DNA of 64,000 bases. It comes from Hirsutella rhossiliensis (lineage: Eukaryota > Ascomycota > Sordariomycetes > Hypocreales > Ophiocordycipitaceae). Positions 11,601-23,506 of the stretch are shown here, in pieces. Position 1 is the first letter of the stretch, and every line of letters starts with the position of its first letter. The notes beneath the pieces were generated by a model that was not told where the DNA came from, made no database searches, and was given only the letters and a program-made list of their open reading frames with translations. Position numbers and translations under genes: made by a program. The stretch is from contig NW_025408681.1 in NCBI RefSeq assembly GCF_020360975.1, forward strand, positions 806,001-870,000, written 5' to 3'.

Positions 11601-14600
11601 GCAATACGCCATGTCCAGGTCTGCGTCGTCGACCTCGACGAATCCAGTACGCAAGATTGGTGACGACTCAACCAGATCCTCCCACGCCTTTGAGAGCCTC
11701 TCAACGTCGACCCATTCGGCGACCTCGAGAATGTCATGGTTGAAATACCACTGGAAGCCCGACTGCACCATGCCCGCCACCATGGCCTCTTGCAGAGCGG
11801 TCGGAGGCAGCACTGACTCGACAGTGTCCAAGTCTACCCCCGCCTTCTCAACTTGCGCGCGCAGCTTGAGTCTCATCTCTTGAAGCGGGTTTAAATTCTG
11901 GGCGATGGGTGGAGAGTCGTAGCCGTACAGCTCCAGCTGCTGAACCATGCGCGATATGTTTTGGCAACGCAAGATGCTGGATGACGAGAGATTGATCGCC
12001 TTTCGCTTCAGCCTCGCCGAAAGCTTCATCGTGTCGATACTGTCGAGGCCAAGCTGTAGCAACGTTGTCTTTGCAGTCACTTCTTCGGCGGGCACGCCGG
12101 CAAGCACTGCAACCTCTTCTCTGACCAAGACGGCCCGGTCTGTCCATTCGAAGCTTGCCGCCATCGTGTCCGAGTCTTCTCCATCTTCCCAGCTCTTTGC
12201 TGCCGGCTCTCGCAACTCTTCATCGGCTGGCGAAGGATTCACCAACCCTTCTGCTTGGACCGTTCCCACCTCATGCTCGAATTGGTCGAGAATGTCCTCC
12301 AGCATAGCCAAGTCGGCAAAGCAACTCTGCGCGACAAGAGACACTCGTAACTCGCCTTCCAGAGTCCGTGTGGCTTCGAAGGCCAAGGTGTAGTCGGGTT
12401 GGCTCGGACCATCCTCGATGGTCCATGGTGCTCCCTCGCCGGCCAGGTTGGGCTGCTCGATTTGAAACACGAAAAGGTTATCGAAAAGCGATCGACCCCC
12501 AGAGCACCATTTCTGAATGCTCTTCAGGGGTACGTGCTGGAAAGGCAGAATAGACGTGCTATACGTATGGGTCTCGCGAATCAGGGATGCCCATGTGTGC
12601 CCTCGCAAGGCATTGATAAAGAACGGCACCGTGTTGAACATGGGCCCGATTGTGCGCTCGACATTAGGGAGGTCAATCGACCTGCCCGCGATAACGACAC
12701 CAATGGTTGTCTTGCTGGTCAAGTGCCTCTGGAGGACCGCCGCCCATAGAGACAGCACGACAGACTGCAGGGTGACGTTCTGTTGAGAACGCAGCTCTTC
12801 AAATCGACCTAATGATACGTTGCGAGTCGCTGCCACTGCCCCGTGCTCCCCTGGTGGGACTTGGAGCGCCGGCAGCGGTGAAGACACCCAGCCTTGCATG
12901 TACTCAATCCAGAACTGTCGGCAGTGGTCATGGCTTTGCAGCGGGCCAGAGGTCAGGGCTTCGACGAACAGAGGGCCAGAGGTCGGCTCATCGTCGTGGT
13001 AAAGAGCCGAAGCATACTGGCTCATGAGCTCCAAGCTATTTCCATCGTAAAGTGCATGGAAAATGTGGATGAAGACCCTCTGGAACCCTGGACCGTGTAC
13101 ATGAATGAGCTCAAAAGGATTGACGATGTGATGTTTGTTTCCGTGGATCCATCTTCGCATTTCCGTGCTCATGACGTCGTTTATTTCATCCTCCACTTGG
13201 ACCGTCAATTCTCTCCATGGGCTCTTGGGTTGCTTCAATGCGGCTTGGATATATCCCTCCGGGGTATTGACAAACACCGATCGCAGAATTGCGTGAAAGT
13301 CGACGAGGCGGCTCCACGACCTGCGGACCTTTTCCAGAGATGCATCGTTGCCAAGACGCAGCTCAAAAGAGTTGAAGTAGGTGCCGGAGCCATCTTCTTG
13401 AGTTGCCTTGAAAGTTATTCCCTGCTGGAGCGGCGAGCACGGTGCAATGTACTCGATCTCGTCAGGTTCCACGCCCAGCTCGCGGCAAACTAGACCAAGA
13501 TATCTGTGATGGCAGGCTTGCATCAATTGCCGGGCCTCTCTGACCGAGTTCGCCTGCGGTCTTGCGGCTGCATTCGTGGAGAGGGCATTAACCAGATCTG
13601 CAATGACGGGGCATCTCAACAACATGGCTGGAGACGCAGCCGGGAAGCCATTGGAGCGTAGCAGCATGGCCAGCTGCAAGGCAGTGATTGAGTCGACGCC
13701 AAGGTCAAAGATACTAGTAGACGATACAATGGTATCTCCAGGAACTGTGCTGAATTCGGAAACGAGACGGATGATTTTGCCGAGCGCAATCTTGTCGAGG
13801 CTCCGGTCCTGCGATGCCGCCGTCGCAGCGGATAGCTTCATGAGCTGCTCGTGCGAGAGCTGTTCAAACACGGACTTCAGCTCCCTTGCCTCGACTTTGT
13901 TGTTTGGCGAAAGCGGTATGTACGGGAGCCGCAAGAAATAAGATGGGACCATGTATGTCGGCAACCGTTCAAGACAGGCCGCCCTTGCCTTGGCACCCAA
14001 ACAGTCTGTGTCCTGCAGAAAGGAGAGGTCCTGCGAGCCACCATGTTGCTGCCCGACGAAGAAGGAGACTAGGACGTCTTTTCCAGACGCCTCACGGCGA
14101 ACCAATATCGTCGCGACGTTCTGTATGTCTGGGACTCCGGTGCGAACGGCATGGTTGATTTCGCCAATTTCCAGGCGCTGCCCGCGCAGCTTGATCTGGT
14201 CATCGGCGCGGCCAAGAAACTCGAAACACCCGTCGTAAAGAATACGGACCAGGTCGCCCGTTCGATAAACTCTCTCGCCGAACTCAGCAAGCGTGGGAAA
14301 CCGCTCCTCTGTGAGCTCCGGACGGTTCAGGTATCCCTTGCCCACTAGCTTGCCTGAGACGCACAGCTCGCCGATCGCGCCTCGTAAGACGGGTATCTCG
14401 GTCCCCGGATGGAAGATGTAGGAGCCGACGTTGGGGAACTGCTGGCCAATGTTGCTCGGACGGCCGTTGACGGGTACGCGCTGATACATTGTCACCCCAA
14501 TTGTCGCCTCAGTCGGTCCATAGGCGTTGTAGATGACAGCTTTGGGGCCCCATTTGTCGAGAATTTCTTGCCTCAGCTGCTCTCCTCCAGTAATGAAGAC

Positions 14601-17600
14601 GCCTCTGCACAAGCTCGGCATCTCATCCGGACGCGTCAGTCTGGCGAGACTCGGAGTTAAGTCAATGTGGGTAATCCCAAGCCTATTAATCACGCCAGTG
14701 AGGTCGTCCAGGATCAAGTCCCTCGGCGCAGCTACGACCGTGATTCCTACGGACCAGCTCCAGTACTGCTCGAGGACAGAGACATCAAAGTGAAGCGCCG
14801 CAAACTGGAGCCAGCGCGAGTCGTGCTCCCAATGACCCCGGAAAAGCTCTTGAAAGGCCATCATGGCCTGCACTGCATTCTCATGGCTTATCTCGCACCC
14901 TTTCGGCGTCCCTGTGGTGCCGGATGTGTAGAGGCAATAGCACGTGTGACTAGGGGTGAGGCGTCTCTCTTTCAGAGCAGGACGCCCGTCCGAATACCCC
15001 TGGAGCAACTCCTCGCCGATTCGTAAGATACTTGTCGAGTATTCAAAGTCAAGCGTGCTCTGGAGGTCCGTCACGAGGTATTTGGCGTGACAATCGCGCA
15101 GTATGAAGTCTTTCCGCACGATTGGGGCATGGGGGTCGAGCGCGACAAATGAGCAGCCGGCTTTCAGGATTCCGAGTATCGAGAAATACGCCTCTGGGCA
15201 TTTTTGAAAATGAATGGCCACAATGTCGCCGACACTGGTGGTTTCTCGCAACAGGTTCGCCACCCTGTTGCCCATGAGGTCGAGCTCCCTGTAACTCCAT
15301 CGTTTCGTGGCAGGCCCGCTATCAAATCCGCTCACAAACTCGAGAGCCGTCGAGTCCGGGTCAATTGTAGACCTCCATTCAACGAATTCGTGCAGCAGCG
15401 GAACTGGCGCCGGTAGAACGGGCGACGCCGCCGCTGTTATTGCAAAAAGATCAGCCCGCTTTTGGTACAGACCATGTTCGTCGTCGTCGGGCTCGCGGAT
15501 CAGATGCTGCAGCGTAGCATCGAACTGTTGAACAAGAAGGCTTGCCTGTTCCTGGGGCAGGACATCCTTGGCAAAGGTAAGCCTAAGGCATACGTCTTCT
15601 GCGCTCGTGGGCTCGATCTCGAGAGAAACGGCGTATTCCACCATCAGGTCATCATTGACCAAAGTCCAAGACCCCTGCCCGATGCGCTCCCTCCTCTGGT
15701 AAATGACAAGCGTGTCAAAAACTGGAGTCGCAGAATGGCCCAGCCACTTTTGGATCTGACTCAGGGGAGAAAACTGATGATTGTGTAGCTCAACATTGTA
15801 TCCCATCATTTCGCGCATTAGCTCTCTGTTTGAGCTCACATTGGTTGCGACTACCGGGACGGTCGTTATGCAGGGAAATGGGGCATCCTGGGTGACGTCC
15901 GTAGTCCGCCCAGACATGGTGACTCCAAAGACAACCGAGCTTTCTCCAAGGTAAGAGGCCAGCACTCGTGCCCAAGCGGATTGCACCGCAGCTTGAATCG
16001 ACGTTCCGCAATTGCTGGCGGCCTCGGAGAGCACATTGAATGACAGGGAAGAGACTGTCTCGCACACCCCTAAACCCGCATCTTCCTCTCTCAAAGGGGT
16101 CAGGACAGGGAATCTGTTCAGTACTGCTTTTTCGGCTTGCCTTTCCCAGAACTTCTGCGCTTGTGATTGTTCGTCTCGGGTTCGATTCAAAATATCCGCT
16201 AACGCTGGCTCGATGCTGGGGAAATCTGGTTCACTCCCGTCACAAATGAAGCGTGATAAGCTACCCAGGAGTTCCTCCAATGAGTAGGCATCATAGAGGG
16301 CATGATGAATGGCCAGGTTCATCAGGACCTCATCTCCGTAGTTGACTAAAACCACTTTCCAGGGCGGCAGGTGTGGACACTGCAAAAACAGACGTCGAGA
16401 CTCGTCTTGCCATTTCTGCAAGTCAAACGCTCGAGATCCCTCCACGTCAATGTATTCGACCGGTGCCTGAATGGATACTTCCGCATGTCGAATCATGGCA
16501 AAGGGGCTCTCTTTGTGGCTGACAGAAGCGAAGCCTGTGCGGAGCATCGGATGCCGACGATGAAGCACCTCCCAGGCGTGCAGCACCTCGTCAATATGGA
16601 CATTATCGTTAATGTGGTACTTGAGCATGTTGAGGTAGTGGTTGCCTTGGGATTGGATAAACGCCGCCAACATCGCAGCCTGCATTGGAGTCGCGGGGAG
16701 GACGGCTTCTGCGTGTTCACCAAGTCCTGACGGGACAGCGCTGCTGATCTGCGTAGACACCTCGCTGGCGTATCTGTTCAGAATTTCCATTGAACGCTCC
16801 TGGGCGGTATCATCTTCAGAGACACGAACCAGCCGAGGGGCCAGCCTTGCACAGTTGGAATATCGAATGACGTCCGACGCCGACAGCTTGTAGCCCTTGC
16901 GCTTGAGGATTGATGCGACTTGTACAGCGTTGATGCTGTCCAAACCAAGTCGGAATATGCTGGTGTGGCGGGAGATTCGTTCCTCGGGCACTCCAGAAAG
17001 CTCAGATAGAATCTGCCGGAGGCTCTTCTCGGAGTCGCTCCAAGTCTCGTTCTCCGACTGCTGACGGTCTCCTCCACCCGGCTTCACATGTCTAGGGACC
17101 AAGTCCGCAAGGCCTAGTTGGAGCATCTCCGGTAGAGTGCTCCTGCTGCACGGACTCGTGAACGGGAGATCGATCAGACGCCCGAACACACATTTGAAGG
17201 TATCCGCCAATGCTGCTGCAGTATCTCCAGAAACAATCCCAATGTCGTAGTGAATATTAACGACAATCGAGTTCAGGCCTGGGCAGGGGACAACCTCGCA
17301 CACGAGCGGGACATCCATATCACCAGAATCCTCCTCCAGTGTCCAAACGCCTTCGTCCATATCCTTCAACGGCTGCTGCAGGAGCAACAGGGTGTCGAAC
17401 AAGGTCCGACTTTGGCACTTCGCGACTTTTTGAACATGTCTCAAAGAAGTGAACTGATAGCGAAGCATTCGTGCGTTGAGGTCCTGGAAGTGTCTGGCAA
17501 GGTCGATGTACTGAGGGCTCCTCGAAAGGTCCACCCGCAGCGGAACTGTGTTGAAACAAGGAGCAACCAGGCGGTCTAGGCCTTCCAGATCAACAGTGCG

Positions 17601-20600
17601 GCCGTTGATGACATTGCCAAAAGCAATATCGGGGCAACCGCATGCGATTGAGACGAGGGTTGCCCAGGCTGCCTGGCATGCGCATAACAGGGATACCCCG
17701 AGAGATCTTAAGCTCCTTTGGACATCGTGGAGCGTAATGCCGAGCGACGTGGTGTGTGTGCATTGGTTGATGTCGGCGCCGGCCAGGCGAGTGAATAAGA
17801 TCGATGGCTTAAAGTCGCGGAATTGCTCGATCCAAAATGCATCAGTATCTTTAGGCAGACTGATGACCTGCTGGATGAATGGCTTATAAGCCACGGGAGG
17901 CGGCAGTGCGCGGCCGTTGGCCAGGGCCTCGATTTCTCTCCATAGGTTTTCCATGGCCACGCCATCGTATGTGGCGTGATGGCAGATGAGGGAGAAGAAC
18001 GTGGTGCCTTTGTACCTCATGAAAGCGCAGGAAACGGGGGGCTGCCAGGAATCCAAGGGATCGGGCAGGCATCCTAGATGCTCTTGAATTGCGCCCGCCA
18101 AGGAGGGCTCGTTGACTTCAAAGCTTCTCCATGAAACATCCCACGTCCTTAACACGACCTGCGCGATTGGGTGGGCCGCACGTCTTGTGGTAACGAAACA
18201 GGTCCTCAAGATACCGTGCCTCTGGGAAACAACGTCCCAGTAAGTTCTCATGTCTTCGGCCCGAATTCGGAGACGAAGCAGGATCTTGTTGAAGTAACTG
18301 CGCGTCCCTTGCGAAAGCATGCCTTCCTGAAGAGGCGTGCACGGGAAAATGTCTTCTATGTCTTCAGAGTCTTGGCCCAAAGACGCGCAAACTTCATCGG
18401 CAAAGGTCGCAGCGAATGCATTGGAATGTTGAGATACCGCCTTCCTTTGACTCTTGTCGGTGGCCTCCACGTACTTGGCGAGCTGTGCAACCGTTGGATT
18501 CTGCAGTATCGCTGAAATGGGGATCAGAGTCCCTAGTTTGGAGTTGAGCACGCGAGAGACGTCAATGGCGGATATGGAATCAACTCCGAGAGCAGCGAAT
18601 GGTGTCCATCGTCTAATGTCGGCCGTTGGTACTTTGGTCGAGTGTGCAAGCACCTCTGCAATGACAGACTCCCCACGAGTCCAGTCAGTCTCGTCGTCCA
18701 GACTCTGCGTCGTGGAAGCAGCAGCTTCCAGGTAGTCCCTCGCGAGGCTTTCAAAACACGCTTGGAGGCGTCGCCGATCAAGCTTTCCACTAAATCCGAC
18801 TGGGATCTGAGACACCGGAACCAAGTAGGACGGGACCATATAAGAGGGCACAAGAGACGATAGGCTTGCAAACAGATGTCGAGTGGCTTCCTGGTCGATC
18901 TCGACGGGTCCGAACTCGGCATCCGCTCCAGGCGGCACAAAGAAAGACACGAGCTGGTCAGAGGCACCCTTCTCTCGTTGAGCAGAAACCGTCACTGCAG
19001 ATACCGCCAAGCCCGTGCTCGTGATGATGCCGTTGACTTCGCCCGCCTCGATCCGTTGGCCGCGCAGTTTGATTTGGTCGTCGAGTCGCCCAATGATCAT
19101 CAGCGAGCCGTCAGGGAGCATTCGACCCACGTCTCCCGAACGATAGATTCTCCCAAATTTGGGGTGATCAAGGAACTTTTCAGTTGTCAGGCGAGCGTCG
19201 TTGAGGTATCCCATTGCGACTTGGTCACCGCCAAAGCAAAACTCGCCTACCCACCCAGTAGGTACGGTCCCAAGACTCGAAGGCCGCAATACAAACGTCG
19301 ATGTATTCGGCAGCGCCCAGCCCAGATGCTCAATGTTATCCCCCCGCTTCATTCTCTTAACGCTGCATATGTTTGTCGTCTCCGATGGCCCGTATCCCTG
19401 CCAAAGCCGATCGCCCCATCGGTCAAGAACAGACAAGGTCATTGGTTCCCCGGCGGTCACAAGAAACTCCACGTCCGGCACGTTTTCTGGGTCGATGAGT
19501 GACACCACCGTAGGCGTCAAGCTTAGATGGGTGATATCCAATTGCCGTATGGAGTTCTCTAAGTCCTCAAACATGTCGTCGTTTACGGCAGCGCAAAGAC
19601 ACATGCCAGCGTGCCAGGTAAAGAAAATTTCGAACACGGAAACGTCAAAAGCCTGAGAGCAAGCTTGTAGCAGCCTTGGGCGTACGCTCTTGGGGGCAGG
19701 ATAAGTTGAATGAAGGAAAGTGATGTTGCTCACGATGTTCTTCTGCGTCACGGCCACCCCTTTCGGTTCTCCCGTGGTTCCAGAGGTGTAGATGACATAG
19801 GCCAGGCGCGAAGGATCTGCTGGAACACTCCTATTCTCTTTCGGGTAGGACACAAGCTTGCCGCTCTCCATCTCATGAAACTGAACATCGTCGACGAAAA
19901 GCAAAGCCGATGAAGCACTGTCGACGAGACAGTGCTTGATTCGCGCCTGCTTCAAGATTTCGCGCACTCGTGCTTCCGGAGTCGCCGGAAGAATTGGTAG
20001 GTAGGCGCATCCTGCTTTGACGATTCCAAGAACAGACGTGTAGAAGATGGGAGACTTTTTCATAATAATGGCTAGAACCTCGCCGATCGCAATGTCGCAG
20101 CTGCCTAAGTAATGGGCAACCTGGTTGGCGTTCTCGTTCAGCTCTCGGTACGAGGCCGAGATTGTTTGAGACGAGCCCATGAAGCACAGGGCAGTGGCCC
20201 CCGGCATCTTGGCCGCTCTGGCTTCGATTTGCACGGCGAGGTCCGGAATTTCGGAGGGCGATTGGCTGGACTCGTTATAAATGGACTGCCCAGGAATCGT
20301 AGATTCCAGCCCTCGTTGAATGCGAGATTCAGGGTCGTCAAGAAGTATTGAGAGTATGCTTTCAAGCTGCTGTATAAGACACTCGACGAGGCCTGGCGGA
20401 AACCAGGAAGAGTGATATGTTACCTGAGCAGTATAGTTGCTTTTGTCGGGCTGGATCTCGAACAACAGCTTCGTCTCCAGGCGGTCCATATGCCCAACTT
20501 CAGTGAACAGCCTCACCGATTCCTTCTTGGCTTCAAAAGACTCTTGGAAGACGAACAAAACGTCGTAAAGACTCTCGGTGGGTTGCAGTTCCGCGAGTTT

Positions 20601-23506
20601 CTTGATATCTGAAAGAGGCAGCCCGCAGTGTTCCATTATTGCCCGATTGCTTACCTGAATGTTCTTCAGTAAATCCGCGTATGAAACCATACTGTCGAGG
20701 TTTACTCTGAGAGGCAAAGAGGCGATGCAAGGGCCTATGACTTCCTCTATTCGATCGACGGGTATTGTTCGTCCTGAGGTAACCGACCCCAGCATCACGT
20801 CCTGTTCTCCCACAATGCCACTCCACAGCAGAGCCAAAGAGGCTTGAAATAGTACCTGAGTACTCAGAGCTGCTTGGTTCGCAACCTCTTGCACCTGGCT
20901 TGGTAGTATCTTGAGAGTTCGTCTTGTCGTCCTCATCTCGCTTGGCACGGAGAACTGAGCAGTCAGCCTTGGAAATGGGGACTTGCTCCAGCCCAGGAGA
21001 TGCTCGCTCCAAAATCTCCTGTCCAAATCATCTGCCGCCTTCTTGGAGTCTCGGGCATGGTAATTTAGCACTTCCCGAAACTGCGGCCGAGGTGGTAGCG
21101 GCGCCCGACGCAGCAGAGCCGAGAGATCAGAGAGAATCGCGTCCATGGACCAGCCATCATACACTGCATGATGAGCCTGGACGAGCAAGCGCAGCCCGGT
21201 ACCATCCGCATCAGCCCGCATTTGAAAACGCAATGGCCTCAGGAAATCCTGCGGTTTGGTAAAGGCTAGCCCATGTCGGAATTCTCGCACAGTCTGGAGG
21301 GTGTCGGTGGTGCCGAATGCCTTGTACAAGATGGCAGCAAACCCGCCGCACCACTGAGCAAAGCCTGTTCGAAGTATCTCGTTTCTCTGAGCAACTTGGC
21401 GAATCGCGTCAACGACATCATCTGGCACGAGGCCCGGAGCCGCCCGCAGCTCCATCTCGTTGGAGTAGAGACGCGCATCCCTCACGGTTTCGGCCAACAT
21501 GGCTGATTGAAGGGGCGTGCATGGGAGGACGTCTTCAACGTGATGCTCCTCGAGGCTCAGCCCTGGGTTGTGTGCCAATAGCTGGCTCAAGTCGGCCATT
21601 AGACTGACATTGAGGGGCTCGAGGTCGACGGACTTGAGCACGGGTCGATTCCGAATACTGAAGCAAATGTCTGATATTGTGTTCAGCTTCAAGAGTTCGG
21701 GAGCAGTCGTCACAAACCCCGAGAGGCGCAGGGCTGACGCCAGCCTAATCGCTGAAAGGGAATCTACACCAGCAGAGGCCAGGGTCATGCGTCTGCTCAC
21801 TTTCAGGCCAAGAGTCAGAGTCACCACGTGGATAATCTCCTCCTCTGCCTCTGCAAATTCTCCCAGACTGGAGCTGTCGCCCAGATCAGCCAACTTTTGC
21901 TCCCCATAGCTCGACCTCAACCTTTGAGTATCAACCTTGCCGCTTGGCAGCCGGGGAAGTTCCGCCAGCATGATCACTTCTCCGGGAACCATGAACAAGG
22001 GCAGCCACTGTTTGCAATGCATCACGATGGCGTCTTCCGTGGCGTCTGGGTCGACGGCGCAGAAAACGACAAGATTCGAGTCTACAACTGCCGCTACCGC
22101 GCCGTGGCACCCCGGTGTCGACAAGGCTGCTTGCTCGATCTCCCCGAGCTCGATGCGCTGGCCACGCAGCTTCACCTGCCCGTTGGCCAAGCGTCCGAGA
22201 CATTCGAGCTTCCCATCCGCAGTCAAACGGGCCCGGTCTCCAGTCCGGTAGAGCCGACCGTAGGGAGATGAGATGAATGCGGAGGCCGTTTGTTCGGGTC
22301 GGTTGAGGTAGCCCCTGGCCAGCTGGTGGCCGCCCACTGCGAGTTCGCCGATTTCGCCCCATGGCAGAGCTCTGAAACTGCTGCTGCCACTGCTGGAACT
22401 GCAGGGCTCGATGATGAAACAAGATACCGTATCGAGGGGGATGCCAATGGTGCTTATCGTGGAGTCGGATGACAAGGCGGTCTGCAGAGTGCTGTTGTTG
22501 GGTGAGAAACGTTATTGTTCATGCCCTTGTTCGGCGCAGATGGCTCATACCAATGAATAGCGGCTTCTGTGGGCCCATACATTGCCCATAGTATACTCGG
22601 TTTTGTTTGGGACCCTCCAAACTCTTTCACTATAGGTGTGCTCAGCATCTCCCCAATGGTGAGGAGCAGCTTGAGATTGGGAGCGTTGTGCCGATTTCTG
22701 AGCAAGCTCGCTGCCACAGTCGGTGTCAGCTCGCAAGCATCAACGTTCATGTCTCGAAGCACGGATGGTAGGTCATCCAGCATCTCATCGCGGCAGGCTG
22801 CAATGAGGGTTGCGCCCCGAAACAGGGGAAAGAATGTTTCAAAGACAGACACGTCAAAGGTTGGCGCAGCAAACTGGAGAAATCTTGAAAAAGATGGGAC
22901 ATGAGCGTCGTGGGCGAGCAGGGCCTGTGTTGCCGCAGCATGGGAAACGCCGACGCCTTTGGGGGTGCCCGTCGAGCCAGACGTATACATGACGTAGGCC
23001 AGATCGGCTGGCGAGGGCTGGCGATGTTCACGGGGGCCATGGTCTTGGCTGGTGCTCACTCGGTCGACCTGGAGAATGTCGGTGCCCGTGTCCAAAGGCA
23101 ATTTGGATGCCAGAGCGGAGGAAACGAGGACCACTTCAGCCGAAACGTCTTTGAGGAGAAACTTGATCCTTTCGGGGGGCGCGTCGATGTTGAGGGGGCA
23201 AAAGGCGCCGCCAGCCTTGAGGATAGCGAGCAGGGAGATGTACAGCAACGGGGACTGGGGGATGAGAACCGGGACTATGAAGTCTGCCTGATGGCGGCCG
23301 GCGCGTCGACGGGCGTCGGAGATGTGGCAGGCGATGGCGTCGGCGACATCGTGTAGGTGGCGGTACGTGTACGAGGTTCTCTGGCCGCGAGACTGGTACT
23401 CGAGAGCTTGTAAATGGCAAGCGGGCGTGACGAGATGGTGCAGCAGGGTCGGGCCAGGCAGCTTGGTAGGGTTCGGGTTGAGAATGGACAAGGCGCCGGG
23501 GTACAT
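8696..23506 (-). CDS. sidC: Ferrichrome-type siderophore nonribosomal peptide synthetase (ferricrocin synthetase-like)
   Basis: The model is complement(join(8696..8851, 9003..22491, 22551..23506)), 4,866 aa. The upstream intron (59 nt, GTATGAG...CAACAG) interrupts the first adenylation domain and rejoins it as EAAIHCTLQTAL. The downstream intron (151 nt, branch GCTAATGC) adds a 51-residue tail beginning PSVDVEASVQDL. The start is the ATG of MYPGALSILNPNPTKLPGP, because the upstream frame opens at TTG. Domain order by eye is A1 (about 30-500), T1 (Ser about 563), C1 (642-1070), A2 (1075-1560), T2 (1623), C2, T3 (2170), C3, A3 (2690-3180), T4 (3252), C4, T5 (3803), C5, T6 (4364), C6 to the end. 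A-domain cores are YTSGSTGTPKG, YTSGTTGEPKG and YTSGTTGTPKG. There is no thioesterase; in this family the terminal C domain cyclises the product. Such enzymes join three N5-acyl-N5-hydroxyornithines with Gly/Ser for intracellular iron storage. The head-to-head partner is the sidA-like gene. Confidence 0.94.
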
